The notes: generated by a model not told the origin, from the letters alone. A stretch of DNA of 64,000 nucleotides from Pseudochrobactrum sp. sp1633 (GCF_030376605.1 NZ_JARRAE010000004.1:62001-126000), one strand, 5' to 3'; numbered from the stretch's first letter, positions 47,166 through 57,612 are shown. A program made the numbers and translations.

Positions 47166-47361
47166 TGTCACCATTTCACTGCCACATTTCCATTGCAGTT
47201 GAGCACCTGAACTTCTGTTATTTCAGAATATCAATTAACGACAGACCGATGACTGACTGCTGCTTTATCTGCAAAGCCTGTTCCCGCTCTGACACAACCG
47301 TCGTGCCTTGCTTGACGCATATTCATTATGCAACCGCAGGGTGCTGACCACGGTACGATCT

Positions 47362-47739
47362 ATGACGACAATCCGCGCCAAGCGCCTGCCTGCATTCTTC
47401 GCATTTTCCGCCGCTGTATTTATGCTTTCCGCTTTTGCAAGCACCCATGCAGAAGCCGCCGCCGCCAATTGCGGCCGCGCCTCATGGTATGCACTGACCT
47501 CCAAGACCGCATCCGGCGAACGCATGAACCCTGCCGGTATGACTGCCGCCCACCGCACCCTGCCGCTCGGCAGCAAAGTACGCGTGACCAATCAGAACAA
47601 CGGAAAATCGCTGGTCGTGCGTATTAATGACCGCGGCCCGTTCATCAAAGGCCGTGTTCTTGACTTGTCAAAAGGTGCAGCACAAAAGCTGGGCTTTATC
47701 GGCGCAGGCCATACCAAAGTTTGCTACAACAAACTTTAA
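47362..47739 (+). CDS. RlpA-like secreted protein with double-psi beta-barrel
   Basis: Septal-ring lytic-transglycosylase-family protein without SPOR domain. A signal peptide (cleavage near HAEA, about residue 32) is followed by the RlpA core: [34 protein letters not shown] and VRINDRGPF...[10 protein letters not shown], including the Asp/Arg of the barrel motif. 125 residues from the ATG at 47362; an in-frame GTG at 47341 behind GCAGG is a possible alternative. Confidence 0.85.
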   Translation: MTTIRAKRLPAFFAFSAAVFMLSAFASTHAEAAAANCGRASWYALTSKTASGERMNPAGMTAAHRTLPLGSKVRVTNQNNGKSLVVRINDRGPFIKGRVLDLSKGAAQKLGFIGAGHTKVCYNKL

Positions 47740-47749
47740 TCAGCGCCAG

Positions 47750-47811
47750 AGCATTTCCTGTTCATCCTGAAACATCGAAAATGCTTAAGGGGCGATTTAT
47801 CGCCCCTTAAG
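47750..47811. repeat. Palindromic element and terminator-like stem after rlpA
   Basis: AGCATTT/AAATGCT (47750-47756, 47779-47785) resembles the rhizobial AGCATTTCC repeat. It abuts a 12-base perfect stem CTTAAGGGGCGA/TCGCCCCTTAAG (47784-47795, 47800-47811) that may end the rlpA transcript. Confidence 0.55.
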
Positions 47812-47816
47812 GCTTG

Positions 47817-47831
47817 TTAACCATTCTTTAA
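47817..47831 (+). promoter_or_regulatory. CtrA-type box 1 before the BTLCP gene
   Basis: TTAA-CCATTCT-TTAA, the N7 spacing of the CtrA site, about 95 bases before the start. Confidence 0.45.
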
Positions 47832-47883
47832 TAAACTCGGGCGTAGCGCGCTCCGCACAATTGACTCTTACCCGTTACAGATA

Positions 47884-47898
47884 TTAACATTTCGTTAA
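47884..47898 (+). promoter_or_regulatory. CtrA-type box 2 before the BTLCP gene
   Basis: TTAA-CATTTCG-TTAA, 27 bases before the start, second copy within 70 bases. Confidence 0.5.
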
Positions 47899-47925
47899 TA
47901 AGTAGCTGTGGCTGAGGCGTTGTGT

Positions 47926-48561
47926 ATGTTCAGTTTTGTAAACTTTAAAAATCTGACACTGTCAGCCGCAGGCTTGGTCTTAGCGCTCGGATCATCTGTC
48001 TTTATGCCTCAGGCAGTTCAGGCAGCACAAACCGGTAATCCTTTCATGGCCACCGGCGGCTTGACATCGCAGCCAATCGGTCACTACGAATTCTGCAAAC
48101 GCATGCCGAATGAATGTAACCTCACCTCTGCCCAGACAGCGCCAATCAAACTTGACCAGGCCACATGGGCAAAAATCGTGCAGGTCAATATCGAGGTCAA
48201 TGCACTGATCCAGCCAATGACTGACATGGAAATCTATGGTCAGGAAGAATACTGGACCTATTCGACCACTGTTGGTGATTGTGAAGAATATGTGCTGCTC
48301 AAGCGCCGTGAACTGGCTGAAGCCGGTTTGCCGCTCAGCTCATTGCTCATCACCGTTCTGCGTAAACCTGATGGTGAAGGCCATGCCGTACTGACAGTGC
48401 GTACAGATCGCGGCGACTTTGTTCTCGACAACCTGACCGATGCCGTTAAAAACTGGCAGGAAACCGATTACACCTACCTCAAACGACAGGCTGCCAATCA
48501 CACCGGCCGCTGGGTATCGATTGAAACACCAGGCAATCTGGTGGTCGGCGCGGTTAAATAA
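47926..48561 (+). CDS. BTLCP family transglutaminase-like cysteine proteinase
   Basis: Secreted protein of the bacterial transglutaminase-like cysteine proteinase family. Signal peptide (cleavage near VQA, about 33), then the triad Cys in VGDCEEYV, His in GEGHAVLTV and Asp in FVLDNL. 211 residues. Related proteins in proteobacteria are often tied to surface adhesion or cell-envelope processing; no partner lies adjacent. ATG 47926 after TGAGG. Confidence 0.85.
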   Translation: MFSFVNFKNLTLSAAGLVLALGSSVFMPQAVQAAQTGNPFMATGGLTSQPIGHYEFCKRMPNECNLTSAQTAPIKLDQATWAKIVQVNIEVNALIQPMTDMEIYGQEEYWTYSTTVGDCEEYVLLKRRELAEAGLPLSSLLITVLRKPDGEGHAVLTVRTDRGDFVLDNLTDAVKNWQETDYTYLKRQAANHTGRWVSIETPGNLVVGAVK

Positions 48562-48580
48562 CTCCCCTTATAAAACTCTT

Positions 48581-50116
48581 TCAGGCGGTCACTCCTTCTG
48601 AGGACGTACGGTAAGCCACAGCTTCCGCAAGGTGGTGACGCTCCGCATGCACCGATCCGTCGAGATCGGCCAAAGTCCGTGCCACTTTCAACACTCTGTG
48701 GTAGGCGCGTGCTGAGAGCCTGAGCTTGTCACTCACATCATAGAGCAGTTTACGTCCTTCAGCACTCATTGAGGCTACATCCTCGAGCAAATGCGGCGGG
48801 CATGCTGCATTGGTCAGAACATGAGCGCAGCCCATCCGGCTATAGCGTTCTTCCTGTATTGCCCGCGCCCGTGCCACGCGTCCGGCCACAGTGACACTGG
48901 CCTCTGCAGCGCCGGTCAAAATCAAATCAGACGGCTTGAGTGCGGCCACCTCCACACGCAGATCAATACGGTCGAGCAAAGGCCCCGATATCCGCGCCTG
49001 ATAATCGCTGCGGCAACGCGGGCCACGAGCACAGGTAAAGCCCGGCTCACCGGCCATACCGCATTTGCACGGGTTCATCGCCGCCACCAGCTGAAACCGC
49101 GCCGGATAGCTGACACGGTGATTGGCACGAGCGATCATACATTCACCGGTTTCCAAAGGTTGGCGCAAAGAATCCAGCACTTGAGGCGAAAACTCCGGTA
49201 ATTCATCCAGAAACAACACACCATGATGTGCCATAGAAATCTCACCGGGCTTTGCCCTGTGACCGCCGCCAACCATCGCCGCCATAGAGGCCGAATGATG
49301 GGGGCTGCGAAATGGCCAGCGGTCTGTGAGCCTGCCGCCAGACAAGGTTCCCGCCACAGAGGCAATCATTGAAACATCCAGCATTTCGCGCGCGGACAAG
49401 GGCGGCAGGATACCGGACAAGCGCTGTGCCAGCATGGATTTTCCGGAACCCGGAGGCCCCGAAAAAAGCAAATTATGGTTGCCCGCAGCCGCAATCTCCA
49501 GTGCCCGTTTTGCCGTTTCCTGCCCTTTTACATCTGCCAGATCAGGAATCGCCTCAAACCCCTCGCTGAAACTCTGTAACGCAGGCTTGGGACGGGACAA
49601 CACCTGCGTGCCACGAAAATGATTGGCAAGGGCAATCAGGCTGCGCGGATTGAGAATATCCATATCCGCCCCCGCCCATGCGGCCTCACTACCGCAAGCC
49701 TGCGGGCAGATCAGGCCAAGCTCCTGCATATTAGCGGCAATAGCCGCAGGCAACACGCCGGCAACAGGAGCGATCGTGCCATCCAGCCCCAGCTCCCCCA
49801 GCACCACATAGGATTGCAGACAATCTTCCGGCAAGGCACCGACCGCCACCATCAGCCCCATAGCAATCGGCAGATCATAGTGGGAGCCTTCTTTCGGCAA
49901 ATCCGCCGGTGCCAGATTGATGGTCACTTTCTTCACCGGCATCGACAGGCCGGATGCATGCAATGCCGCCTGTACACGCTCGCGGCTTTCAGCCACCGCT
50001 TTGTCCGGCAGGCCGACAATCGACATACTCATCTTGCCCGGCGCAGCCATCACCTGCACATCAACAAGCTTGGCCTCAATCCCCTGAAAAGCAACCGTAC
50101 TGACCCGTGCAATCAT
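48581..50116 (-). CDS. comM: ComM/YifB-family AAA+ ATPase
   Basis: Mg-chelatase-like AAA+ protein; ComM is a hexameric helicase aiding branch migration in natural transformation. Lon-type N-terminal domain (about 1-165), Walker A GPPGSGKSM (about 219), Walker B VLFLDELPEF, a zinc-like insertion CKCGMAGEPGFTC...RC, and C-terminal domain. 511 residues. Convergent with the BTLCP gene across 19 bases. Confidence 0.94.
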   Translation of the reverse strand: MIARVSTVAFQGIEAKLVDVQVMAAPGKMSMSIVGLPDKAVAESRERVQAALHASGLSMPVKKVTINLAPADLPKEGSHYDLPIAMGLMVAVGALPEDCLQSYVVLGELGLDGTIAPVAGVLPAAIAANMQELGLICPQACGSEAAWAGADMDILNPRSLIALANHFRGTQVLSRPKPALQSFSEGFEAIPDLADVKGQETAKRALEIAAAGNHNLLFSGPPGSGKSMLAQRLSGILPPLSAREMLDVSMIASVAGTLSGGRLTDRWPFRSPHHSASMAAMVGGGHRAKPGEISMAHHGVLFLDELPEFSPQVLDSLRQPLETGECMIARANHRVSYPARFQLVAAMNPCKCGMAGEPGFTCARGPRCRSDYQARISGPLLDRIDLRVEVAALKPSDLILTGAAEASVTVAGRVARARAIQEERYSRMGCAHVLTNAACPPHLLEDVASMSAEGRKLLYDVSDKLRLSARAYHRVLKVARTLADLDGSVHAERHHLAEAVAYRTSSEGVTA

Positions 50117-50178
50117 TGCCGTTCCCCACCTTGTTAGCTGTCACTTTAAACAGCAGAATTGCGAGGCTGCAACAAACA

Positions 50179-50214
50179 AAAACACCGGAACTGCAAATGA
50201 GTCTCCGGTGTTTT
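50179..50214 (-). terminator. Terminator after gshB
   Basis: AAAACACCGGA (50179-50189) pairs with TCCGGTGTTTT (50204-50214); T-run on the minus strand. Confidence 0.85.
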
Positions 50215-50247
50215 ATTAATTATATCAATTAGTTATAAAGATGTAAA

Positions 50248-51189
50248 TCAGACGCGCTTGGCCTCGACAACATCCCAGAACAGCTGCGCAATATCCGCAC
50301 CGCCGAAGCGCTTGATCTCACGGATGCCAGTCGGCGATGTCACGTTAATTTCGGTCATGTAATCACCGATCACATCAATACCGACGAGAATAAAGCCGCG
50401 TTCTTTCAGCGATGGTCCGATGCGTGCGCAGATTTCTTTTTCACGTGGCGTCAGTTCCGTGGCTTCCGCACGACCGCCAACATGCATATTGGAACGGGCA
50501 TCGCTCTCCGCAGGCACGCGGTTGATGGCACCCACCGGCTCACCGTCGATCAGAATGATGCGCTTGTCGCCGGAGCGCACATCTTTCAGATAACGCTGGG
50601 CGATGAACGGTTCACGATACATCTGCTCGAACATTTCCAGAAGCGAGGTCAGATTACGGTCATCTGTCGTCAGATGAAACACGCCTGCGCCACCATTGCC
50701 GTAAAGCGGCTTGATGATGATATCGCCGAACTCCTTGCGGAATTTAAGCACTTCCTGCAGGTCTTTGGTGATCAGTGTTTCCGGCATCAGATCCGGAAAC
50801 TCTGTCACAAAGATTTTCTCAGGACTGTTGCGCACCCATGCCGGATCATTCACCACGAGTGTCTTCGGATGAATACGCTCCAGAAGATGGGTTGTGGTGA
50901 TGTAATTCATGTCAAAAGGCGGATCCTGACGCAGCAGGATAACATCCATTTCCGACAAATCCGTATGCACGGCTTCGCCGAGCGTGAAATGATCGCCTTC
51001 AATATCACGCACCTGCAACGGCTCCAGAGCCGCGCTGACCACACCGTCACGCATCGACAGGCGATCCGGTGTGTAATGATAAAGCTCATGGCCGCGCTCT
51101 GCTGCCGCAAGGCACAAAGCAAAGCTGGTATCACCCGCGATACGAATGGAATTGATATGGTCCATCTGAACCGCAATTTTCAAAGCCAT
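50248..51189 (-). CDS. gshB: Glutathione synthetase
   Basis: ATP-grasp ligase joining gamma-glutamylcysteine and glycine. N-terminal domain with [17 protein letters not shown], the ATP loop [14 protein letters not shown] and the C-terminal [24 protein letters not shown]. 313 residues; SD AGAGGG before the ATG. Confidence 0.96.
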   Translation of the reverse strand: MALKIAVQMDHINSIRIAGDTSFALCLAAAERGHELYHYTPDRLSMRDGVVSAALEPLQVRDIEGDHFTLGEAVHTDLSEMDVILLRQDPPFDMNYITTTHLLERIHPKTLVVNDPAWVRNSPEKIFVTEFPDLMPETLITKDLQEVLKFRKEFGDIIIKPLYGNGGAGVFHLTTDDRNLTSLLEMFEQMYREPFIAQRYLKDVRSGDKRIILIDGEPVGAINRVPAESDARSNMHVGGRAEATELTPREKEICARIGPSLKERGFILVGIDVIGDYMTEINVTSPTGIREIKRFGGADIAQLFWDVVEAKRV

Positions 51190-51242
51190 AGTGCCCTCTG
51201 TCTCATAATTTCAGTAACTGCTACGCATATTTAATACAAAAT

Positions 51243-51267
51243 ACCGGCCAGTAAAGGCCGGTTTTTA
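51243..51267. terminator. Terminator after the pyrF-DUF1330 pair
   Basis: ACCGGCC (51243-51249) pairs with GGCCGGT (51256-51262); A/T runs on both sides. Confidence 0.75.
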
Positions 51268-51290
51268 TAATGCTAACTACATTAATGTGA

Positions 51291-51584
51291 TCAGGCCGCA
51301 TTGCCTTCAACAATTATAACCTCACCATCGGCAACAGTCTGACGAATTACTACTGCTGCCTGATATTCCGGTGAATTATAGCAGTCCAATGCATGCTGCA
51401 TGGTCGGGAACTCGATGATGACATTGCGTGCACGACCTTGCCCCTCAACCGCGTGAGAGATACCACCACGGGCAATGAAATTCGCGCCGAAGCGCTCGAA
51501 AGCAGGTTTGGCAGTGCTGATATAATCTTTATAGCGCTCAGCATCGCGCACATCCACACGTGCAATCCAATAGGCTTTTGTCAT
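51291..51584 (-). CDS. DUF1330 family protein
   Basis: A 97-residue dimeric alpha/beta-barrel protein: WIARVDVRDAERYKDYI at the start and FPTMQHALDCYNSPEYQAA in the middle are the DUF1330 signature. No known function. Starts 20 bases behind pyrF, so cotranscribed; a GTG one codon upstream is also possible. Confidence 0.9.
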   Translation of the reverse strand: MTKAYWIARVDVRDAERYKDYISTAKPAFERFGANFIARGGISHAVEGQGRARNVIIEFPTMQHALDCYNSPEYQAAVVIRQTVADGEVIIVEGNAA

Positions 51585-51605
51585 CACCCTCTCCCACTCA
51601 TTGTT

Positions 51606-52322
51606 TTAAACGGCAGATGCCATTTCTTCCAAAATGCTTTGTGCTGCGGCTTTGCGATCTGTCGCACCGACAATCGGACGCGCCACAACCAGATGGCTCG
51701 AACCGGCACGCAGAGCATCTGCAGGTGTCATAACACGCTTCTGATCGCCTGCTTCACTGCCTGCTGGGCGAATACCCGGCGTAACAATTGCCATATCTTG
51801 ACCAATAATTTTACGAATTGCGGCCGACTCAGCGGCGGAGGCAACAATGCCGCCCATGCCTGCATCACGCGCCTGCTGCGCACGGCGCAGCACCAGCTCT
51901 TCCGGTGTCATGCTGTAACCGGCTTCCAGCATATCCGCCTGATCCATCGAGGTCAGCACAGTCACGCCAAGCAGGCAAAGATCAGAGCGTTTGGCGGCTT
52001 CCACAGCCGCACGCATGGCTTTCGGATAGGCATGGAGCGTCATCATGGTCACACCGCGCTTGGCGATATTTTCCACGCCTTTAGCGATGGTATTGTCGAT
52101 ATCCAGCAGCTTCACATCGAGAAAGACTTTTTTACCCATCGAGAGCAGGCGTGAAGCAAAATCGAGACCACCACCCTGTTCAGTTTGTGAGAAGACCAGC
52201 TGATAACCGATCTTATAGAAGGAAACTGTATCGCCCAGTTCCTCAACGATCTTTTCCGCCGCAATCACATCCGGCACATCAAGGCCGACGATCAACCGGT
52301 CGCGTACGCTGCTCACATCCAT
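51606..52322 (-). CDS. pyrF: Orotidine 5'-phosphate decarboxylase
   Basis: Last step of de novo UMP synthesis. The catalytic DxKxxD motif is in [12 protein letters not shown], and VTPGIRPAG near the phosphate site is intact. 238 residues; GGAG before the ATG at 52322. Forms a unit with the DUF1330 gene. Confidence 0.96.
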   Translation of the reverse strand: MDVSSVRDRLIVGLDVPDVIAAEKIVEELGDTVSFYKIGYQLVFSQTEQGGGLDFASRLLSMGKKVFLDVKLLDIDNTIAKGVENIAKRGVTMMTLHAYPKAMRAAVEAAKRSDLCLLGVTVLTSMDQADMLEAGYSMTPEELVLRRAQQARDAGMGGIVASAAESAAIRKIIGQDMAIVTPGIRPAGSEAGDQKRVMTPADALRAGSSHLVVARPIVGATDRKAAAQSILEEMASAV

Positions 52323-52391
52323 ATCCGTCTCCGCACTTCATTCTGATCTGAAATTTATCCCTCATCGCACAACACGACTTTGCAGGAAAGC

Positions 52392-52952
52392 TCAGATTTT
52401 GTTGATCAGGCTGCGGCAAACACGCGCCAAGGTCTGTGCGGTACGTTCATCACGCAAAGCACCGTCTTCATTAAACGCCTGATGGGCATGGGGAACAGAA
52501 CATTGCTCGGAAATAATCTGGGTATTGAGCATCATCATCACGGAGCGCAGATGATAAAGACCGCGCATGCCGCCAAAGCCGCCCGGTGAAGAGGAGCACA
52601 GCGCAACAGTCAAATGCGCTGTCGGGTGAAACGGTTTGCCGCCGTCTTCATTAATACGGCTCACCCAGTCCAGCGTGTTCTTCAACAAAGGCGGGATCGA
52701 GGAGTTATATTCCGGTGAAGCAATCAGCAGGCCTTTGTGTGCCGCAAACAGCCGTGCAAGACTGTAGACGTTTTCAGGAATGCCCTCCTCCGCTTCCAGA
52801 TCCTGATCCATAATCGGCAGCGGATAATCTTTCAGCGAAATGAACGTCACCTCAGCGCCCTGTCGTGTCAGTTCCTGCACAGCAGCACCGGCAAGCTGAC
52901 CGCTATAGGCATTCTTACGGGTTGATCCGGCAAAAACGAGTACTGAGGCCAT
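52392..52952 (-). CDS. NADPH-dependent FMN reductase family
   Basis: Flavodoxin-like reductase. FMN phosphate loop FAGSTRKNAYSGQLA, then ASPEYNSSIPPLLKNTLDW and SSSPGGFGGMRGL, the complete NAD(P)H:FMN reductase (chromate/azo/quinone reductase) pattern. 186 residues. Physiological substrate unknown. Confidence 0.92.
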   Translation of the reverse strand: MASVLVFAGSTRKNAYSGQLAGAAVQELTRQGAEVTFISLKDYPLPIMDQDLEAEEGIPENVYSLARLFAAHKGLLIASPEYNSSIPPLLKNTLDWVSRINEDGGKPFHPTAHLTVALCSSSPGGFGGMRGLYHLRSVMMMLNTQIISEQCSVPHAHQAFNEDGALRDERTAQTLARVCRSLINKI

Positions 52953-53023
52953 GAGGGCTATCCTTTCAGAGAATGCGGCAAAACAAATATCCAGAACAGC
53001 ATCACTATTTAGCGCCTTTTATA

Positions 53024-53060
53024 AAAAAGCAACGCCGCATCAACATTCTGATACGGCGTT
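53024..53060 (-). terminator. Terminator after pmtA
   Basis: AACGCCGCATCA (53031-53042) with TGATACGGCGTT (53049-53060), one wobble on the minus strand, followed there by GCTTTTTT. Confidence 0.85.
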
Positions 53061-53089
53061 CTGTGCTGCGTTTTAAGGATGGCCGCAAT

Positions 53090-53689
53090 CTATACTAAAA
53101 TCCGGCGGTAAACCCACAGGCGTGCAGGCGGCAGATTACGCAAAATGAAATCGAATCCTTCAACGCTATAGGCTCCGCGCCCGACAGGCAGTGGTGAAAC
53201 AGCGCCATAGGAAATCTGCATCACCGGACGACCGACAGGAATACGGTTCAGCAAATCTTCAAGAAATGCCAGCCGCTTTTCCATCGGAAAATTCAGCAAC
53301 GGCACAGCAGAAATAACGCTGTCAAACTGCTGATCGCGCTTGTCGCCAAGCACAGTATCGAGATCAAAGGCATCGCCCTGCAGGAAATTCACACCGGCAT
53401 AAGTGCTGGTCAGATGCTGAAAAAACGCAGCAGAATATTCCACCGAAAACAGATTTTGCGGCTCAATCCCGCGTTCCAGAATGGCCTTGGTGATCACACC
53501 GGTACCGGGCCCGAGTTCCAGAACCGGCAGTCCGGATGAGGGATTAACAATACTGGCCATACGGCGCGCTGTGATACCACTTGTCGGCAGGATAGCACCG
53601 ACAGCCTTCGGCTTATCGATCCAGCCTTTGAAAAAGCGTATCTCTTCATCAAATTTTTGTGCAAGTTTTTTTGGTATCAGCCCAGCCAT
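53090..53689 (-). CDS. pmtA: Phosphatidylethanolamine N-methyltransferase, PmtA (Rhizobium/Brucella type)
   Basis: Soluble, membrane-associated SAM-dependent methyltransferase making phosphatidylcholine from phosphatidylethanolamine. SAM motif LELGPGTGVITKAIL at about residues 57-71 and the start IRFFKGWIDKPKAVGAILPTS are typical of the rhizobial group. 199 residues; GGGAG before the ATG. Resemblance to rRNA adenine dimethylases is a family feature, so the lipid role rests on those N-terminal residues and length. Confidence 0.85.
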   Translation of the reverse strand: MAGLIPKKLAQKFDEEIRFFKGWIDKPKAVGAILPTSGITARRMASIVNPSSGLPVLELGPGTGVITKAILERGIEPQNLFSVEYSAAFFQHLTSTYAGVNFLQGDAFDLDTVLGDKRDQQFDSVISAVPLLNFPMEKRLAFLEDLLNRIPVGRPVMQISYGAVSPLPVGRGAYSVEGFDFILRNLPPARLWVYRRILV

Positions 53690-53820
53690 TCAACACTCCC
53701 AATGTCGCCAGTAGATAAAAGATTGACGCGTTTCGCGGCGGAAGCAAGGCAAAAACGTAAATAGCCATCATTTTTCTTGAGGCAAAGGCAGAAATTGAAC
53801 AGTAACCCCATAAATAAAAA

Positions 53821-53851
53821 GGCGGCATTTGCGTTTCACACAAATGCCGCC
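53821..53851 (-). terminator. Terminator after dnaJ
   Basis: GGCGGCATTTG (53821-53831) pairs with CAAATGCCGCC (53841-53851); TTTTTATTT follows on the minus strand. Confidence 0.9.
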
Positions 53852-53878
53852 TCAAAGCTTCAAAATTCAGGCCGGAAA

Positions 53879-55027
53879 TTAATCGCGGATACCTTCAAAA
53901 AAGTCTTTCATCCGCGAGAAGAAACCCGTCGATTGCGGGCTGTTTTCCGTAGACGAAATCTTCTCAAACTCTTCCAGCAATTCGCGCTGACGTTTTGACA
54001 GATTTTGCGGTGTTTCAATCGCAATCTGAATATAGAGATCACCCGTCATCTGCTGACGCAGAACAGGCATACCCTTACCCTTCAGGCGGAACTGTTTACC
54101 GTTTTGCGTGCCTTCAGGCACTTTCACACGGGTCTGGGTGCCGTCAAGTGTCGCCACTTCAAACTGACCGCCCAGAGCAGCAGTTGCCATTGAGATCGGC
54201 ACCTTGCAATAAAGGTCAGAGCCGTCGCGCTGGAAAAACTCATGCGGTTTGATCGACAGGAAAATATACAGATCACCGCTCGGACCACCGCGTGTTCCGG
54301 CTTCACCTTCACCGGTCAGGCGAATGCGCGTGCCATCTTCAATACCGGCAGGAATATTGACCGACAGGTTACGTTCCTGACTGATCCGGCCCGCACCATC
54401 GCATTTAGGGCACGGATCTTTGATCATCTGGCCGCGACCGTTACAGGTATGACAGGTGCGCTCCACGGAGAAAAAGCCCTGCGCCACACGCACGCGGCCA
54501 GCGCCGCCACAGGTCGTGCATGTCACGGGCTGTGTGCCTTTTTTGGCACCGGTGCCTGTGCACTCTTCGCAGGACATTGAGCTCGGAACACTGATCTGTG
54601 CCGTTTTACCGGCATAGGCCTCTTCGAGTGTCACTTCCATATTATAGCGAAGATCAGCGCCGCGTTCGCGACCGCCCGAACGGCGATTACGTCCGCCACC
54701 CATAACATCGCCGAAAATATCTTCGAAAATATCGGCAAAACCGCCAGCGCCAAATCCGCCACCGCCAAAGCCATTGAAGCCGCCACCGGCACCGCCGCCG
54801 CCGTTTTCAAAGGCAGAATGGCCAAAACGATCATAGGCCGCACGTTTTTGCGGGTCCTTCAGAACGTCATAGGCTTCGCCCAGCTCAAGAAACTTGCGCT
54901 CTGCTTCTGTATCATTCGGATTGCGATCCGGATGATATTGCATTGCCAGTTTGCGATAGGCTGTTTTAATAACCTTATCATCCGCAGTTCTGACAACGCC
55001 AAGCGTTTCGTAATAATCCACTTTCAT
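53879..55027 (-). CDS. dnaJ: Chaperone DnaJ
   Basis: Co-chaperone of DnaK. J domain about 1-70 with HPD at 32-34, Gly/Phe-rich linker (about 74-110), four zinc repeats ([32 protein letters not shown]) and C-terminal substrate domains. 382 residues. Separated from dnaK by 359 bases and a terminator, so it probably has its own promoter, which I could not define. Confidence 0.97.
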   Translation of the reverse strand: MKVDYYETLGVVRTADDKVIKTAYRKLAMQYHPDRNPNDTEAERKFLELGEAYDVLKDPQKRAAYDRFGHSAFENGGGGAGGGFNGFGGGGFGAGGFADIFEDIFGDVMGGGRNRRSGGRERGADLRYNMEVTLEEAYAGKTAQISVPSSMSCEECTGTGAKKGTQPVTCTTCGGAGRVRVAQGFFSVERTCHTCNGRGQMIKDPCPKCDGAGRISQERNLSVNIPAGIEDGTRIRLTGEGEAGTRGGPSGDLYIFLSIKPHEFFQRDGSDLYCKVPISMATAALGGQFEVATLDGTQTRVKVPEGTQNGKQFRLKGKGMPVLRQQMTGDLYIQIAIETPQNLSKRQRELLEEFEKISSTENSPQSTGFFSRMKDFFEGIRD

Positions 55028-55343
55028 AAACCATTCGTCCCGATGGCTGTTGTCTGATGATGTCGCCCCGATCAGAACATTTTCAGACAGTCATTGAAGG
55101 TTGTCGCGGCCTTTGTTGTTAAAACAAATATCTGGCGCTGACACTTTTTTCACCGCATTTCCAAGGCAAATCGTTATATATTTTTAGCCCGGAAATACTT
55201 CATGTACCCGTCCGGTTTATGTGGTGACACCGGAATTCAATGTCCAGAGACGGGCAAAAATCATCAGTTCCCTGACAAACAGGCCGCCGGATTGCTTGCA
55301 AAGCAGGCTCACCACAGCCGGAGTTCAGGTAACTGAATGGACA

Positions 55344-55368
55344 AAAGCCCGGCTTAATGCCGGGCTTT
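55344..55368 (-). terminator. Terminator after dnaK
   Basis: AAAGCCCGGC (55344-55353) pairs with GCCGGGCTTT (55359-55368); T-run on the minus strand. The rest of the dnaK-dnaJ gap (55028-55343) shows nothing clear. Confidence 0.88.
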
Positions 55369-55386
55369 GCCTTTCAACCTGAAAAA

Positions 55387-57294
55387 TCAGGATTTCTTTT
55401 TGTCTTCGTCGATTTCTTCGAAATCGGCGTCAACAACATCGTCTTTATCAGCACGGGCATCCGCAGTGTCGTCGCCGTCTTCTGCATTCTGCGCTGATTC
55501 ATACATAGCCTGGCCAAGTTTCATAGAAGCTTCGGCAAGAACCTGTGTTTTAGCTGTGATGTCTTCAGCATTTTCGCTTTCAACAACAGCCTTCAGATCG
55601 GCAAGAGCTGTTTCAATCGCAGCCTTGTCATCACCGGTAACCTTATCGCCGTATTCCTTCATCGACTTTTCAGTCGAGTGGATCAGCGCTTCAGCCTGGT
55701 TCTTTGCTTCAACCGCAGCACGGCGTGCCTTATCGGCATCCGCATTGGCTTCAGCATCCTTGACCATCTTTTCGATGTCAGCGTCAGAAAGACCACCGGA
55801 AGCCTGAATACGGATCTGGTGTTCTTTGCCGGTGCCTTTATCTTTCGCGGTCACGTTCACAATACCGTTCGCGTCGATGTCAAAAGTCACTTCAATCTGC
55901 GGTACGCCGCGCGGTGCCGGCGGAATACCAACCAGATCAAACTGGCCGAGCATTTTGTTATCGGCAGCCATTTCGCGTTCGCCCTGTGCCACACGAATGG
56001 TCACAGCAGACTGATTGTCATCAGCGGTCGAGAAAGTCTGCGACTTCTTGGTCGGGATCGTCGTGTTACGGTCGATCAGTCGGGTAAACACGCCGCCAAG
56101 GGTTTCGATACCCAGTGACAGTGGGGTTACGTCGAGCAGCAGAACGTCTTTAACATCACCCTGCAGAACGCCGGCCTGAATTGCAGCACCCATCGCAACC
56201 ACTTCATCAGGGTTCACACCCTTATGTGGTTCCTTGCCGAAAAAAGCTTTAACAACTTCCTGAATTTTCGGCATACGGGTCATACCGCCAACCAGCACAA
56301 CTTCATCAATTTCACCGGCTTTAAGACCGGCGTCTTTGAGTGCAGCCTTACAAGGGCCGACAGTGCGCTGTACCAGATCATCAACAAGGCTTTCCAGCTT
56401 CGCACGCGAAAGCTTGATGGCCAGATGCTTAGGTCCGCTTGCATCAGCAGTGATGAACGGCAGGTTGATTTCAGTCTGCTGAGCCGAAGACAATTCGATC
56501 TTGGCTTTTTCAGCAGCTTCCTTCAGGCGCTGCAGAGCAAGCTTGTCGTTTTTCAGATCAATGCCCTGCTCTTTTTTGAATTCTGCTGCCAGATATTCAA
56601 CCAGACGCATGTCAAAGTCTTCACCGCCGAGGAAAGTATCACCATTGGTGGACTTCACTTCAAACACGCCATCGCCGATTTCGAGGATGGATACGTCGAA
56701 CGTACCACCACCAAGATCGTAAACAGCAATGGTTTTGGCTTCGCTCTTGTCGAGACCATAGGCCAGAGCAGCAGCAGTCGGTTCGTTGATGATACGCAGA
56801 ACTTCCAGACCGGCAATCTTACCGGCATCTTTGGTTGCCTGACGCTGAGCATCGTTGAAGTATGCAGGAACTGTAATAACAGCCTGTGTTACATTTTCAC
56901 CAAGGTAAGATTCAGCGGTTTCCTTCATTTTCTGAAGGATCATCGCGGAAACCTGCGAAGGCGAATATTTCTTGCCGTGGGTTTCTACCCAGGCATCGCC
57001 GTTGTCGCCCTTGACGATCTTGTACGGAACCAGATCTTTGTCCTTTGTTACCATCGGATCATCAAAACGGCGGCCGATCAGACGCTTCACAGCGAACAAT
57101 GTGCCTTCCGGATTGGTAACAGCCTGACGTTTCGCAGGCTGACCAGCGAGACGTTCGTCACTATCGGAAAAAGCGATAATCGAAGGGGTTGTACGCGCAC
57201 CTTCAGCATTCTCAATGACCTTCGCAGTCTTACCGTCCATAACGGCGACGCAGGAGTTGGTCGTTCCCAGATCGATACCAATTACTTTAGCCAT
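55387..57294 (-). CDS. dnaK: Chaperone DnaK (Hsp70)
   Basis: ATP-driven chaperone. Nucleotide-binding domain about 1-380 ([35 protein letters not shown]), linker [19 protein letters not shown], substrate-binding domain, then a helical lid with an Ala/Asp-rich tail ending in [12 protein letters not shown]. 635 residues. Preceded by a heat-shock-type promoter. Confidence 0.98.
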   Translation of the reverse strand: MAKVIGIDLGTTNSCVAVMDGKTAKVIENAEGARTTPSIIAFSDSDERLAGQPAKRQAVTNPEGTLFAVKRLIGRRFDDPMVTKDKDLVPYKIVKGDNGDAWVETHGKKYSPSQVSAMILQKMKETAESYLGENVTQAVITVPAYFNDAQRQATKDAGKIAGLEVLRIINEPTAAALAYGLDKSEAKTIAVYDLGGGTFDVSILEIGDGVFEVKSTNGDTFLGGEDFDMRLVEYLAAEFKKEQGIDLKNDKLALQRLKEAAEKAKIELSSAQQTEINLPFITADASGPKHLAIKLSRAKLESLVDDLVQRTVGPCKAALKDAGLKAGEIDEVVLVGGMTRMPKIQEVVKAFFGKEPHKGVNPDEVVAMGAAIQAGVLQGDVKDVLLLDVTPLSLGIETLGGVFTRLIDRNTTIPTKKSQTFSTADDNQSAVTIRVAQGEREMAADNKMLGQFDLVGIPPAPRGVPQIEVTFDIDANGIVNVTAKDKGTGKEHQIRIQASGGLSDADIEKMVKDAEANADADKARRAAVEAKNQAEALIHSTEKSMKEYGDKVTGDDKAAIETALADLKAVVESENAEDITAKTQVLAEASMKLGQAMYESAQNAEDGDDTADARADKDDVVDADFEEIDEDKKKS

Positions 57295-57417
57295 ACTTAT
57301 TCTTCTCCATTCAGCGAACTGCCGGGACCTCTGCCGAGCATTCCATGTGGCAGCCCCTATCGGGTTTTTGACAAAACGAACCGGCTTTTAAACGCCTGAT
57401 CGTCACGAGTCGAGGGG

Positions 57418-57447
57418 TATATAAGAAGGGGGGATTTTCACTGCAAG
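57418..57447 (-). promoter_or_regulatory. Heat-shock (RpoH-type) promoter of dnaK
   Basis: On the minus strand CTTGCA - 16 bases - CTTATATA, close to the alphaproteobacterial RpoH consensus (CTTG...CYTATNT). About 125 bases before dnaK. No CIRCE element was seen. Confidence 0.7.
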
Positions 57448-57564
57448 TCACAACACTATGGTTGCGACAAAAATCCCACATTTTGCTCACTTTTTCATGT
57501 GTTTTGATCGTTTTTGACGGTTTTTACAGAATTTAAAAATTTTATTACAGCACGAAGCATGTCA

Positions 57565-57605
57565 CGCATCTTATCCAAAAACCGGTTTCCGCTTTTTAGG
57601 ATGCG
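57565..57605. repeat. Palindromic repeat, family B, minus-strand variant
   Basis: Arms CGCATC/GATGCG with inner AAAAA/TTTTT around CCGGTTTCCGC. Lies downstream of the Gfo/Idh gene in the dnaK upstream region (57295-57612), which otherwise holds only the dnaK promoter. Confidence 0.6.
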
Positions 57606-57612
57606 CTTTATG

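Noticed and set aside
56224-57399. 391-codon open frame antisense to dnaK
   Set aside because: Opposite a highly conserved gene, with the low-complexity composition of an antisense shadow.
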